64,000 nucleotides of DNA from Paenibacillus phoenicis (lineage in GTDB: Bacteria; Bacillota; Bacilli; Paenibacillales; Paenibacillaceae): NCBI RefSeq assembly GCF_034718895.1, contig NZ_JAYERP010000002.1, forward strand, positions 24,256-88,255, given 5' to 3'. Each line of letters starts with the position of its first letter. Position 1 is the first letter of the stretch. Of this stretch, positions 50,472 to 60,209 are shown in pieces. The translations under genes and the position numbers were made by a program. Below the pieces are notes generated by a model. It saw only the letters and a list, made by a program, of their open reading frames with translations, had not been told where the DNA came from and searched no databases.

Positions 50472-52067
50472 CTACACCCCTGCCTCCCTATACTCCGTTG
50501 GCGTCATGCCGGTTACTTTTTTAAAGACCTGGGTGAAGTAACGCGGGTCTTGATAACCTACCATCGGGGCGACTTGGTACACTTTGACTTGGCTGTTCTT
50601 CAGAATATACTTGGCCTTTTCGATACGGCATTCCGTCAAATACTCGAGGAACGTGTAGCCGGTCACCTGCTTAAACAGCAAGCAAAAATGGCTGATGCTC
50701 AAATCGGCGCGCTCTGCGACTTCCTCCATGCTGAGGTCCTTATGATAGTTGCTTAAAATGTACTCCTGCGTCTTGGCGATCACATTCTGCACGTTGTCCT
50801 TGATCTGGCTCTCGCGGCTTTCGCTGATCCACCGGCCAAAGTTCGCTTTCAGCAGCCCGATCATTTCACTCAATGTTCCGAGGGACTGCAGCTCCTGCAG
50901 CAAGCCTTCCAGCGACCACTCTGACAGCAGGTGCATCTGCTCGTATTGCCGGAACATGACCACTGTCAGTTCCACGATCATCCGCTCGGCGGCTTCCTTC
51001 GAGAAGGCCTGCTCTTCGAGATATTGCTTCGTTTCATCCAATGCGGACAATAGCCGCTCCCGGTTCAGCGTCCGAATGCTGTCCAGGAGCACCGCTTCCA
51101 GGTGCTTCGGATATTTGGCCTCCCGATCGGCCCCGGGCTCCCGGCTCGGTTGATCGATGAACACGCCCGCCCGGTCGCTGTAAAACCGCTGATACAACGC
51201 CCTTGTGGCGCTTTGGTACGCCTCGCTCAACCGCTCCAGCCCCGCCGCCGTTTGGCTGAACCCGATGGAGCAGGACAGCTTGGTATAGAGCTGAATCTGG
51301 CGGATGGCATCGCTGCCCAGCTCCTCCTTCTGGCTGGAGAGCGTACTCGGGAACAGCAACACCCATTCCCCGGCGTGAAAAGGGAACATCGTCAGCGCCC
51401 CATGCGCCACCGACCATTCCCCCAAAATGTTGCGCACCGCAAATAACCACAGCCGCCGCTCCTCCGGCGACCACTGCTCGTTCAGCTTGACGAAATGATC
51501 CAGTTGGATCACCGCCATAAAATAGTCCTGCATCAGCTCGCTGTTCTCCAGCCAGCGCATATGCTGCAGATGACTTTGGCTCTGGTTGCCTTCGATAAAT
51601 TCGGCAAACATCCGCTCCCTCGCCAGCATCGACAACACCTGCACCGAGTGCAGCAGCTTATCGTTCTCCGCCCGCTTCTCCAACGTTCTCTTCGCCCGCC
51701 GGATCATCTCGATCAGCTCGTCATGGTCGATCGGTTTCAGCAGATAATCAAACGCTCCTTCCCGCAACGCCTCGCGGGCATATTCAAACTCCCCGTAGCC
51801 GCTGACGAAAATAAACAGCCGATTGGCATTCTCCGCCAACACTTCCTTCATCAACGTGATTCCGTCCATCCCCGGCATGCGAATGTCGCTGATGACCATA
51901 TGCGGGGACAGCTCGCGGATGAGCTCCAGCGCTGCTTCGCCTCCCCGCGCTTCTCCGACGATTTCCAGGCCCAGTTCCTCCCAGGGCACGGCGACTCGCA
52001 AACTTCGCAAAATCACCGGTTCATCGTCCACCAAAATGACCCGATATTTCTCACCTTGTGCTACCAT
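50472..52067 (-). CDS. YesN-type response regulator (receiver plus AraC DNA-binding domain)
   Basis: This 531-aa regulator has an N-terminal receiver (acidic pair in VILVDDEPVIL, phospho-acceptor Asp61 in VISDIRMPGMDG, Lys in YLLKPIDHDE) and a long middle domain. A C-terminal AraC-type double HTH follows, with HKDLSMEEVAERADLSISHF and YLTECRIEKAKYILKNSQ. GGAGGTGCAGG lies directly before the ATG at 52067, which was preferred to a longer reading. It overlaps the binding-protein gene by 7 bp. With the YesM-like kinase upstream it forms a complete two-component system, probably controlling sugar-related genes elsewhere. Confidence 0.92.
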   Translation of the reverse strand: MVAQGEKYRVILVDDEPVILRSLRVAVPWEELGLEIVGEARGGEAALELIRELSPHMVISDIRMPGMDGITLMKEVLAENANRLFIFVSGYGEFEYAREALREGAFDYLLKPIDHDELIEMIRRAKRTLEKRAENDKLLHSVQVLSMLARERMFAEFIEGNQSQSHLQHMRWLENSELMQDYFMAVIQLDHFVKLNEQWSPEERRLWLFAVRNILGEWSVAHGALTMFPFHAGEWVLLFPSTLSSQKEELGSDAIRQIQLYTKLSCSIGFSQTAAGLERLSEAYQSATRALYQRFYSDRAGVFIDQPSREPGADREAKYPKHLEAVLLDSIRTLNRERLLSALDETKQYLEEQAFSKEAAERMIVELTVVMFRQYEQMHLLSEWSLEGLLQELQSLGTLSEMIGLLKANFGRWISESRESQIKDNVQNVIAKTQEYILSNYHKDLSMEEVAERADLSISHFCLLFKQVTGYTFLEYLTECRIEKAKYILKNSQVKVYQVAPMVGYQDPRYFTQVFKKVTGMTPTEYREAGV

Positions 52068-53434
52068 CCTGCACCTCCAGCCGTCTCCGCCGGCAACGAG
52101 CTTCTGCGAAGCTGCCAATATTGCGCCGACGTTTGTTGAATCTGTTCCAACGCCTCCTCGGGCTTCGTCCGCTTGCTGATCATTTCCTCCAGTACCTTGA
52201 GGAACGTTTTATTTACCTCGGGAGGAAGCACGTTATCGTAAGGGACAAAGCTTTGGCTGCTTTGTTCCATCATTTCAACTACTTGAGCAAACACCGGTCC
52301 CGTTTTTTCTGAGTCATACGTAATCTTCATCGAAGGAATACGCAAAGCCTCATAAACGATACGCCGTTGCACCTCTTCGGAATAAAGAGCCTTCAGCAGC
52401 TCCTGCGCCGCTTCCCACTTGGCCTCCTCCAGATTGGAGGATAATCCGATTCCGATGGTATACCCTCCGGCGATCGAGCGGCTGCCCCCCTCCGTCAGCG
52501 ACGGGAACGGGATCACGCCGACCTGATTCTGAAAGCCTGCCGGCGCCTTCTCGTTGTGGAACAGGTTGATGTCCCAGCTCCCGTTCAGGTACATCGCCGC
52601 CTCACCGCTGGTGAACCGTTCGATGGCTTCCTCCGTTGACAGGTCGTTGGCCGGCTCGTAGAAGGCGTTCTCATCGATCCAACTTTTCAATTGCTTAAAA
52701 GCTTTCCAGTAATAGGGGTTCTGAAAGCTTAACGACTCGTCGCCTTGCACCAGCTCATTGATCAGCCCCGGCCCGGCATACCGGTCCATCAAATAATGGG
52801 CGAAGATAGCCGCCGGCCAGCGTTCCTCGTTACCCAGCGCAAACGGCGTGATCCCGTGAACGGTCAACACGTCTATAACCTTGTTCAAATCCTCCAGCGT
52901 CTCCGGAGGCTCCAAGCCCAAGTCATTAAAGATTTCCTTATTATAAAACAGCGGCTCCGCATTCCCTTCAATCGGCAACCCGTAAATATGATTGTCGAAG
53001 GTCCATAAATGCAAATCCTGAAACTGTTGCTTAAGCCCATTTTCCTCTACGAAATCCGTTAAGTCCATCAGCCGGTTGGAGCGGACGTAAGGCTCGATTT
53101 CAGCTCCCCCAAACAACACAAACATGTCGGGCGGCGTCCCGGTAACCATTTCGCTCTTCAGCTTCTGCTCGCGGTGGACGGTCTGGTCCATTCCCTCGAA
53201 GTTCACCTTGACGTTGGGATGCGTCTCTTGGAACTTGGCCACAACGTCCTCGACGATGTTCAGCATCTGCCGGTCATGCTCCTTAATCCAAAAGTGGCGG
53301 AAGGTTAAAGTGACCTTCTCGGTCTGCTTCTCCTCGATTGGCTCGTGACCGGCGCCCGCGATGATCAACACGGAGATTGCCAGCACTACGGCGTAGACGG
53401 CGATCCAGCCCCAGTTCAAAAACCATTTTTTCAT
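52061..53434 (-). CDS. Membrane-anchored extracellular solute-binding protein without lipobox
   Basis: The 457-aa protein has an N-terminal hydrophobic helix (WIAVYAVVLAISVLIIAGAG) but no Cys for lipidation, so it is likely an uncleaved membrane anchor. The rest is a family 1 sugar-type binding protein: VTLTFRHFWIKEHDRQML, GTPPDMFVLFGG, IYGLPIEGNAEPLFYNKEIF and WDINLFHNEKAPAGFQ. It lies between the kinase and regulator genes and overlaps the regulator by 7 bp. No permease is adjacent, so it probably presents a ligand to the kinase rather than to a transporter (inference). Confidence 0.88.
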   Translation of the reverse strand: MKKWFLNWGWIAVYAVVLAISVLIIAGAGHEPIEEKQTEKVTLTFRHFWIKEHDRQMLNIVEDVVAKFQETHPNVKVNFEGMDQTVHREQKLKSEMVTGTPPDMFVLFGGAEIEPYVRSNRLMDLTDFVEENGLKQQFQDLHLWTFDNHIYGLPIEGNAEPLFYNKEIFNDLGLEPPETLEDLNKVIDVLTVHGITPFALGNEERWPAAIFAHYLMDRYAGPGLINELVQGDESLSFQNPYYWKAFKQLKSWIDENAFYEPANDLSTEEAIERFTSGEAAMYLNGSWDINLFHNEKAPAGFQNQVGVIPFPSLTEGGSRSIAGGYTIGIGLSSNLEEAKWEAAQELLKALYSEEVQRRIVYEALRIPSMKITYDSEKTGPVFAQVVEMMEQSSQSFVPYDNVLPPEVNKTFLKVLEEMISKRTKPEEALEQIQQTSAQYWQLRRSSLPAETAGGAGW

Positions 53435-53458
53435 GTCAACCGCCTCCTTCCTCCGTCG

Positions 53459-55198
53459 TTATCGTTTCGCCGCTGCCGAATCGTGGAGAAGCTTCGGAAT
53501 GCGGATGCGGATGGTCGAGCCATGTCCGGGAGATGAACAGATCAGGATGCCGTAGCGGCTGCCAAACCGGATGCGCAACCGCTCATGCACATTTCGAAGT
53601 CCAACCCCGGTTCCCCGGTAGTTTTTATTGCCTTCGTCCTTGCTCCACAAATTCATCAGCCGATCCAAGCTGAAGCCCGGCCCATTATCCGTCACATACA
53701 TCATAATATCCCGGTCATCTTCCTTCGCTGTAATCGAGATCAGCCCTTTTTCCTTCATCGGCTCGATCGCATGGTACAGCGCGTTTTCCACGATTGGCTG
53801 GACGATCAGCTTCTGGGTCAAATAGTGTTTCAGCGACTCGGGGATTTCGATCTGATAGTCGAACTGCTCCTCAAAGCGGAACTTCTGAATATCCAGATAA
53901 TGCCGCACATGCTCCATTTCCATGGCCAGCGTAATAAGTTGTTGGTTTTCGCTAATGCTGATGCGCAGCAGCTTGCCGAGCGAGACCACCATTTTGCTGA
54001 TCTCCTTGTTCCCCTGCAAAACCGCCAGCGAATTGATCGATTCCAGCGAGTTATAAATAAAATGAGGATTGATCTGAGCAACCAGCGCCTGAAGCTCGAA
54101 CTCCTTCTTCCTTGCCTGCTCGGTCTCTACCTGTTCAATCAGCTCAGAGATTTGCGTGCTCATCCGATTAAAGCCATCGACGAGCAAATCCGTTTCGTCT
54201 TCGCTGCGCACGGAAGAGGTAATCGGCACAAATATCCCCTGCTGCACCCGCTTCATCCCGTTAACCGCACCGATGATGCTGCGCACCAATCGACGGACGA
54301 AAAACCGGTCGAACAGAAAGGCCGAAATCAGCGACACCAGCACCAACACAATCGCGATGTTGCGGATCGAGTTCGATTCCGAAGCGATCAGCTTACTGGG
54401 CGTAATGGCCACAAGATACCAATCCTTGTTATGTGAAGGCAAGTAGGTGATCAGCGAGGGTTCGCCTTGATATTTGGTGGTATAATACCCTTTCCCTTCC
54501 GGCTCCTCCTGGGTCAGGAAAGGAAATTCCGTGCGCTCTCCGATATACGAGCCGGACTTGTCGAACACGATATTCCCCTGCTTGTTCACGAGCAAGATAT
54601 CGCCCTGCTTTAACGTCACAGCATCCCAAAACACTTGATCCAAAATATCTGGCTTCACGTAAATCACTAACGCGCCGATATCCTCCAGAGAGTAGTAATC
54701 CTTAATTAATCGGGCTTGAATCAGCACCGGCTTCCCGGAGGCGGCCGAACCGTTCTCCCCCGGCCCTACCCAAACCGGGCGGCCTTCGGCGGTTTCCATC
54801 GCCCCATACCAGCTTTGCTGCTTCAATTCCTGAAGGGACATCGCCTCATTAAACTGGTACTGCAGTTTGTCCTTGGAATACAGGCCAAACGATGTAATCA
54901 TCGGGTGGTTGATCAGGTTGTTGATGTCCTGCTTTTGCTCATAGGTCACCGCAAAGTTCGGCTGCTTCACCAACTGCTGGATTAATGGCTGCGCGATCGC
55001 CGAGTTCGAGACGGTCGTCACCTCGTTTAACGCAAACTTCAGCTTGCGGTCGGTTTCAAGCAAGGAGACCCAATAGAAGGTATTCGATTTATTCTCCATG
55101 GCCCGCGAGAAGCTGTAATACGAGATGGAGCCCATCAGAATGACGGGAATAAAGACGAGAAGAATAATAGCCAGCAAGATTTTTCGACGAAGCTTCAT
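53459..55198 (-). CDS. YesM-type sensor histidine kinase
   Basis: The 579-aa kinase has an N-terminal membrane helix (KILLAIILLVFIPVILMG) and a Cache-like extracellular domain (about 35-275). A second helix (NIAIVLVLVSLISAFLFD) and a HAMP domain follow. The kinase core has the phospho-His in AQINPHFIYNSLESINSL, VQPIVENALYHAI as N box and DNGPGFS plus GTGVGLRNVHERL as ATP lid. It is 132 bp from a second binding-protein gene and is followed after 24 bp by the membrane-anchored binding protein. Confidence 0.93.
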   Translation of the reverse strand: MKLRRKILLAIILLVFIPVILMGSISYYSFSRAMENKSNTFYWVSLLETDRKLKFALNEVTTVSNSAIAQPLIQQLVKQPNFAVTYEQKQDINNLINHPMITSFGLYSKDKLQYQFNEAMSLQELKQQSWYGAMETAEGRPVWVGPGENGSAASGKPVLIQARLIKDYYSLEDIGALVIYVKPDILDQVFWDAVTLKQGDILLVNKQGNIVFDKSGSYIGERTEFPFLTQEEPEGKGYYTTKYQGEPSLITYLPSHNKDWYLVAITPSKLIASESNSIRNIAIVLVLVSLISAFLFDRFFVRRLVRSIIGAVNGMKRVQQGIFVPITSSVRSEDETDLLVDGFNRMSTQISELIEQVETEQARKKEFELQALVAQINPHFIYNSLESINSLAVLQGNKEISKMVVSLGKLLRISISENQQLITLAMEMEHVRHYLDIQKFRFEEQFDYQIEIPESLKHYLTQKLIVQPIVENALYHAIEPMKEKGLISITAKEDDRDIMMYVTDNGPGFSLDRLMNLWSKDEGNKNYRGTGVGLRNVHERLRIRFGSRYGILICSSPGHGSTIRIRIPKLLHDSAAAKR

Positions 55199-55269
55199 TT
55201 CGTTCCTCCTATGTTTCTCCTACTCTATTATTCTTCATACCCCAGCAGAACACCTTTCGACAAAGCGAA

Positions 55270-55298
55270 ATTCGCAAGAGGGCAAGCCCCTTGCGAAT
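55270..55298 (-). other. Strong hairpin between the two parts of the sensory operon
   Basis: ATTCGCAAG-A-GGGC-AA-GCCC-CTTGCGAAT is a nearly perfect 29-nt hairpin between the binding-protein gene and the kinase gene. On the minus strand the tail is TTCGCTTTG, not a clean T run. It could be a partial terminator or a 3' end stabiliser giving more binding protein than kinase. Confidence 0.7.
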
Positions 55299-55329
55299 CT
55301 GTTTTAACGTATCCTTTCATGACCTATGT

Positions 55330-56640
55330 TCAACCATCGTTTCTAGCAGCTGCGATGGCTTTCTCCCATTCCTTTTGCGGATTCGCTTTGTTCTCAAGCA
55401 CGTTCTGGAGCGCATTCTTGAGCTTCAAATCAACTTGCTCAAACCGCGGACCACGGTAGAACGGTTTGACGCGTTGCGCCGATCGGGCGTAAGCCTCCGA
55501 GATCACCTGTCCTCCAAAAAACTCATCTTCTTCGGCCAGGAAAGCCGGCTCGTTATAGACAGACGGAATTGATGGCATCTGCCCGTTGGCTTGAAACGAC
55601 TTCAACTGTTGCTCCTTGTTGGTTAACCAGGTAATAAACTCGTAAGCTTCCTTCGGATGCTTCCCTTCCATCGGCAACGTCAGGAACGAGCCTCCCCAGC
55701 TGCCGGAGCCTTCAGGAATTTGCGCAATCCGCCACTTGCCGGCTGTCGCCTTGGCGCTGCGGATCTTGTCCTCCATCCAGGTTGGGCCGAGAATGACGCC
55801 TGCATTCCCCTCGCGAATCGCTTGTTCCCATTCGGGAGAACCAAGTGCCCAGCTGCCAATCCATCCTTCTTGAATGCCTGTTACCGTAAAATCGTACGCC
55901 TTCTTCACCTGCGGATTCGTGTCCGCGATATAGGAGCCGTCAACCTTATTAAAGTAAATCACGTCCGTCGATTGGTCGCGCAGGCCGTTATACACTAATT
56001 CTGCCGAATCGGCAAACGGGATTCCGGTTTCCTTCGTAAACTGCTTTGCCACCGCGGCAAATTTATCCCATTTGTTGATCGCGGCGCTAAATTCCTCGGG
56101 ATCGGTTGGAAGTCCGGCTTGTTCCATTAAATCCGCGCGATAGTAAACCACCGTCGGACGGACCTCGGCCGGCAAGCCCATTTGAAAGGAACCGTCAGCC
56201 GTAGTCGCTTGCTTCCACGCCCAATAGAGGTAGTTCTGTTCGATGCTCTTCGCGCCAAAATCATATAGGTTATAAAACCGATCTGGTTGATCCATCAACC
56301 GCTGCATGGACTCCTGATTTAACATCAAAATATCCGGGGTTTCTGTCCCAGCGGACAAGGCTGCCTCTAAGCGGTCATCTTGTTCGATTGAATCTGTTGC
56401 CTTGCTGAATCGGATGTGAATATTAGAATGCTCCGCCATATATTCCTGGGCCAGCGCTTCGTAATGGGCATCTTCCAGCGCCCAGAACGTCAGCTCAATC
56501 GGGGAACCTAGACTGCCATTGGTCAGGCCCGAAGCGATGCTCTCCTCATCATTCGCCGCATTGATCACGCTGTATGCGCCTAGCAAAGAAATCATCATGG
56601 CGGCAACCGGCAGAACAGCCAACCATTTTCCTCTCTTCAT
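55330..56640 (-). CDS. Secreted solute-binding protein without lipobox
   Basis: The 436-aa protein has a signal-like N terminus (WLAVLPVAAMMISLLGAYSV) probably cleaved at INAAND, and no lipobox Cys. The mature part is a family 1 binding protein: IELTFWALEDAHYEALAQEY, GTETPDILMLNQESM, QMGLPAEVRPTVVYYRADLM and PTWMEDKIRSAKATAGKW. It is the first gene of the sensory cluster. A candidate promoter lies upstream (TTGATT and TATAAA 15 nt apart, before 56660 on the minus strand). Its ligand is likely a carbohydrate or derivative, by family. Confidence 0.87.
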   Translation of the reverse strand: MKRGKWLAVLPVAAMMISLLGAYSVINAANDEESIASGLTNGSLGSPIELTFWALEDAHYEALAQEYMAEHSNIHIRFSKATDSIEQDDRLEAALSAGTETPDILMLNQESMQRLMDQPDRFYNLYDFGAKSIEQNYLYWAWKQATTADGSFQMGLPAEVRPTVVYYRADLMEQAGLPTDPEEFSAAINKWDKFAAVAKQFTKETGIPFADSAELVYNGLRDQSTDVIYFNKVDGSYIADTNPQVKKAYDFTVTGIQEGWIGSWALGSPEWEQAIREGNAGVILGPTWMEDKIRSAKATAGKWRIAQIPEGSGSWGGSFLTLPMEGKHPKEAYEFITWLTNKEQQLKSFQANGQMPSIPSVYNEPAFLAEEDEFFGGQVISEAYARSAQRVKPFYRGPRFEQVDLKLKNALQNVLENKANPQKEWEKAIAAARNDG

Positions 56641-56756
56641 TGCGGTTGATTCCTTTCCTGCATCCGAATTTATACCTTTAGTCTAGCGAAATCAACGCGG
56701 ATTTTTGAGGAGGCAATTTTGCGATTTCAGGTTGGAATTTTTCCGATCCCAGGCAA

Positions 56757-56796
56757 CAAAAAGCCGATTCTCCACTTCAATCCGTGAAGAATCGGA
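56757..56796 (-). terminator. Terminator of fhs
   Basis: On the minus strand CCGATTCTTCAC and GTGGAGAATCGG pair around an 8-nt loop and run into CTTTTTG. It lies 16 bp after the stop codon. Confidence 0.9.
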
Positions 56797-56811
56797 CGCT
56801 CTTTTCCATAT

Positions 56812-58443
56812 TTATAGTAAACCTGCAACTTGCCCGCGTTCGCCAAGATGAATCCGCTCCGCAGCCGGATGCTTTGGCAGCCCGGGCATGGTGACGATTT
56901 TACCGGTATGAACGACAACAAAGCCGGCACCTGCGGATAAGGTAACGTCCTTGACTTGTACGGTAAATCCTTCAGGGGCGCCTAACAGATTCGCCTGATC
57001 GGAGAACGAATACGGCGTCTTCGCCATGCAGACCGGCAGCCGGCCGAAGCCCTGCCGCTCCAGCTCCTCGATTTGGGCGGCCGCTTTGGCGCTTAGCTTG
57101 ATGCCCTCGCCGCGGTAAATTTCCCTAACCACCGTCTCGATTTTGGCCTTGAGGTCCAGATCATCGGGATAAAGCGGAGTATATTGCGCGGTCTCCTGCT
57201 CCAACATGCCCAGCAGAGCCAACGCCATCTCCCTGCCGCCTTCACTGCCTTTCGCCCAAACGTCCGACAGCTCTGCCTTAACGCCCAACCGGGCGCATTC
57301 CTCTTTCACAAGCGCAATCTCATCTTCCGTATCACTGGTAAAATGATTAATCGCGACCATCACCGGCACCCCAAATTTGCGAAGGTTCTCCAGATGCCGC
57401 TTCATGTTGGGCAATCCGGCTCGCAGCGCTTCCATATTGGGCTGGTCCAGCTCGGTCTTAGACGCTCCGCCGTTGTATTTCAACGCCTTCACCGTGACGA
57501 CCAATACAGCTGCATCCGGCTTCAAACCTGCCTGCCGGCATTTGATGTCGAAGAACTTCTCCGCGCCCAAGTCAGCTCCAAAGCCCGCTTCTGTCACAAC
57601 GATATCCGCCAGCTTCAAAGCGGTCTTCGTACCGATTACGCTGCTGCAACCGTGGGCGATATTGGCAAACGGTCCGCCGTGCACGATTGCCGGCGTTCCC
57701 TCCGCCGTCTGCACCAGATTGGGCTTGATCGCATCCTTCAGCAGGACGGTCATCGCATCCACGGCGCCAATCTGCGCTGCGGTGATCGGCTCGCCTGCCA
57801 TGTTCCGGGCCACGACCATCCGGCTCAAGCGGTCCTTGAGATCCTGCGCATCCTCACTGAGGCATAACACCGCCATGACCTCGGAGGCCGTTGTGATCAT
57901 AAATCCGGATTCGTGCACGCTCCCGTTTCCTTCGCCTAGTCCTACGACGATTTGCCGCAGGCTGCGGTCATTCATGTCCATGGCCCGTTTCCACAAGATC
58001 CGGTCCGTGTCGATCTGCAGGGCATTCCCTTGAAAAATATGATTATCCAACATCGCCGCCAGCAAATTATGCGCGGATGTAATGGCATGCAGGTCTCCGG
58101 TAAAATGCAGGTTGATATCCTCTGAAGGGAGCAGCTGCGCTTTATTGCTGCCGGTTGCACCGCCTTTCATGCCAAAGCAAGGTCCAAGCGACGGCTCCCG
58201 CAGCGCCGCAATGGTTGTCCGCCCGATGGCATTCAGCGATTGGGCTAGTCCAATCGTCGTTAACGTTTTTCCTTCTCCAGCCGGCGTCGGATTCATCGCG
58301 GTCACCAGCACTAATTTTCCATCCGGCCGGTTGCGAAACTCTTCTCGGATGCTAGCATCTATTTTCCCCTTATACCGTCCATACAATTCGATATGTTGTT
58401 CGGCAATTCCACACGATGCGGCTACTTCCAATATCGGCTTCAT
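56812..58443 (-). CDS. fhs: Formate-tetrahydrofolate ligase
   Basis: This 543-aa enzyme makes 10-formyl-THF from formate, THF and ATP, feeding purine and formyl-methionine synthesis. The P-loop TPAGEGKTLTTIGLAQ, GPCFGMKGGATG and AIVHGGPFANIAHGCSSV are diagnostic, as is TEAGFGADLGAEKFFDIKCR. Length is slightly below the usual 555-560. It is not linked to the pur genes here, but supplies the formyl donor they use. It has its own terminator. Confidence 0.95.
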   Translation of the reverse strand: MKPILEVAASCGIAEQHIELYGRYKGKIDASIREEFRNRPDGKLVLVTAMNPTPAGEGKTLTTIGLAQSLNAIGRTTIAALREPSLGPCFGMKGGATGSNKAQLLPSEDINLHFTGDLHAITSAHNLLAAMLDNHIFQGNALQIDTDRILWKRAMDMNDRSLRQIVVGLGEGNGSVHESGFMITTASEVMAVLCLSEDAQDLKDRLSRMVVARNMAGEPITAAQIGAVDAMTVLLKDAIKPNLVQTAEGTPAIVHGGPFANIAHGCSSVIGTKTALKLADIVVTEAGFGADLGAEKFFDIKCRQAGLKPDAAVLVVTVKALKYNGGASKTELDQPNMEALRAGLPNMKRHLENLRKFGVPVMVAINHFTSDTEDEIALVKEECARLGVKAELSDVWAKGSEGGREMALALLGMLEQETAQYTPLYPDDLDLKAKIETVVREIYRGEGIKLSAKAAAQIEELERQGFGRLPVCMAKTPYSFSDQANLLGAPEGFTVQVKDVTLSAGAGFVVVHTGKIVTMPGLPKHPAAERIHLGERGQVAGLL

Positions 58444-58584
58444 TCCACTCCGCTACCTCCATCTATCTCGTTCTTTTTTTATCCCGAAAATCTTATAGAA
58501 AGAATTCATCCTTATTGTACATGAAATAGATGGAAATATGCGTGATGGATTTCGTCCTGAATCCCGATTGCAGCACTACTTCGG

Positions 58585-58621
58585 AAAAACATCAAGGGCC
58601 TTCGGCGTAAGCTGCAGGCCC
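58585..58621 (-). terminator. Terminator of the anion permease gene
   Basis: On the minus strand GGGCCT and AGGCCC pair around a 14-nt loop (further pairing possible) and are followed by TTGATGTTTTT. It lies 10 bp after the stop. Confidence 0.7.
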
Positions 58622-58630
58622 CTGTTCGAT

Positions 58631-60001
58631 TTATAAGATCCATTGTACCCACAAAGGCAAGAGGACCAGTGTTAAGATCAGCGTAGGCGGGATGACGATC
58701 ATCGTCACTTTCAAGTAATCATCCCATGTAATTTTGACGTGATGTTTTCTAAGAAGATGGAACCAGATCAACGAAGCTAACGTCCCGATCGGCAATAACA
58801 ATGCACCGATATCACTGCCAATGACACTAGCCAGATAAGAGATCTTTAGCGTCAGAGGGTCCAGCTGCATTTCGGTGAGCGTCATCGTTCCGATCATTAA
58901 AGCAGGGTGATTATTGAAAAATATGGAGAGTAACGTCATAACTCCTCCCATGAGCAAGCTGGCGTTCAGCATGCCGTCGTGGATCAGAGGATTTACAAGC
59001 GAAATGAGAAAATTCGTTAATCCGATGTTGTGTAACCCAAAAATGATAACATACATGCTGAAAGCGAAAACCAAAATATGCCACGGAACCTTGCGAAGCA
59101 TATCTGATGGCGGAATCTTCAAACGGTACCATCTCCACCCTAGCAATACACAAGAGGCAAGTACAGCAGCCAGCTCTACGGGAATCCCGTAGTAAGAGGC
59201 AACAAATAAACTGATGCGTACGATGAGCACGAATAGCAATATTTTTTGCATAAATTTCGTATCTTGTTTCAAGGGCTCGCGATACGGCGCAGCCTGCTCC
59301 AACCCATCATCGGATTCAAGGCTTAATCGCGGTGCTTTTAACGGATGTGCCCTCAATCTGGGCGGCAGCTCTTTCGGCAATTGACGATAGAATACGAGAA
59401 ATAGTAAACCTACCAGCACAATCAACCCTAAAATTGCAGGGACAAACATCATCATCGTGTGCGTATATAAGTTCATCCCAACCATATTAAGTGCAATCAA
59501 GTTCACGATGTTGCTGACTCCGATCGGGGCGCTGGAGGCTGTTGCCACTAAAGCTCCGGATAAGAGATAAGGGATCTTCTGATGGTTTTTCAACTTAAAT
59601 TCTCTTAGCAATAGCAGTAATATCGGTGTCGTAATGAGAATGCTGCCATCATTATTAAAGAACAGCGTCATTAAAAAACACATCAGGTTCACGTACCAAA
59701 ACAAGCGGATCCCGGAGCCCCTGGATCGGTAAGCAAGTCCCTCGGCTGCCCAATGAAAAAAACCGAAGCTTTCCAAGACAAGCGCCATAATAATCGTCGC
59801 CATAATCGTGATCGCCGCTCCGCTCACGGTCTCTCCGATATGAAGCAGATCGGAAAAGTTCACTGTCCCGCTGAGTAAGACGATGACAGCCCCGATCGTG
59901 GAGGGGAAAGCTTCATTGAGTCCCCTTGGGCGCCACAAGATTAGGATGGTGGTTAGAACAAATGCGAGAATCGTTAAGCTTGCAGCTGTAAGCTCTATCA
60001 A
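58631..60001 (-). CDS. ArsB/anion permease-family transporter (TTG start)
   Basis: The 456-aa permease has about 11 hydrophobic segments. It shows family features such as FFNNDGSILITTPILLLLL, a central TASSAPIGVSNIVNLIALN and FFNNHPALMIGTMTL in the second half. These place it in the ArsB/Na-type anion permease group. Substrate could be arsenite or another anion; no arsenic genes are adjacent. A GGAGGTG lies just before a TTG at 60001, which was preferred over a TTG seven codons upstream. A 49-residue membrane peptide gene precedes it by 44 bp. Confidence 0.87.
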   Translation of the reverse strand: MIELTAASLTILAFVLTTILILWRPRGLNEAFPSTIGAVIVLLSGTVNFSDLLHIGETVSGAAITIMATIIMALVLESFGFFHWAAEGLAYRSRGSGIRLFWYVNLMCFLMTLFFNNDGSILITTPILLLLLREFKLKNHQKIPYLLSGALVATASSAPIGVSNIVNLIALNMVGMNLYTHTMMMFVPAILGLIVLVGLLFLVFYRQLPKELPPRLRAHPLKAPRLSLESDDGLEQAAPYREPLKQDTKFMQKILLFVLIVRISLFVASYYGIPVELAAVLASCVLLGWRWYRLKIPPSDMLRKVPWHILVFAFSMYVIIFGLHNIGLTNFLISLVNPLIHDGMLNASLLMGGVMTLLSIFFNNHPALMIGTMTLTEMQLDPLTLKISYLASVIGSDIGALLLPIGTLASLIWFHLLRKHHVKITWDDYLKVTMIVIPPTLILTLVLLPLWVQWIL

Positions 60002-60045
60002 GTGACCACCTCCATTCTCCAATTGTTTCTGCTCTAGCCGGCCGA

Positions 60046-60195
60046 TTATTTACCGCTGACACGACCAAGGTATTCGTACTCAGCCTGCTGAACTTCAACA
60101 ACAGGAGCATGGGCAATCGTTTCTTCCTTGACCGAAGGTTTTAACAACGTATAGAGTCCCAACCCCGAAAGTACAATCAATACAAGGACAACCAT
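60046..60195 (-). CDS. 49-residue single-span membrane peptide
   Basis: GGGGGGAG lies 6 nt before an ATG at 60195. The product begins MVVLVLIVLSGLGLYTLLKP, one membrane helix, then a polar tail (EETIAHAPVVEVQQAEYEYL) ending GRVSGK. It lies between the coat gene at 60210 and the permease gene, all in one direction. It could be a small partner of the permease or a spore membrane peptide. No family is recognised. Confidence 0.65.
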   Translation of the reverse strand: MVVLVLIVLSGLGLYTLLKPSVKEETIAHAPVVEVQQAEYEYLGRVSGK

Positions 60196-60209
60196 TTTCT
60201 ACTCCCCCC

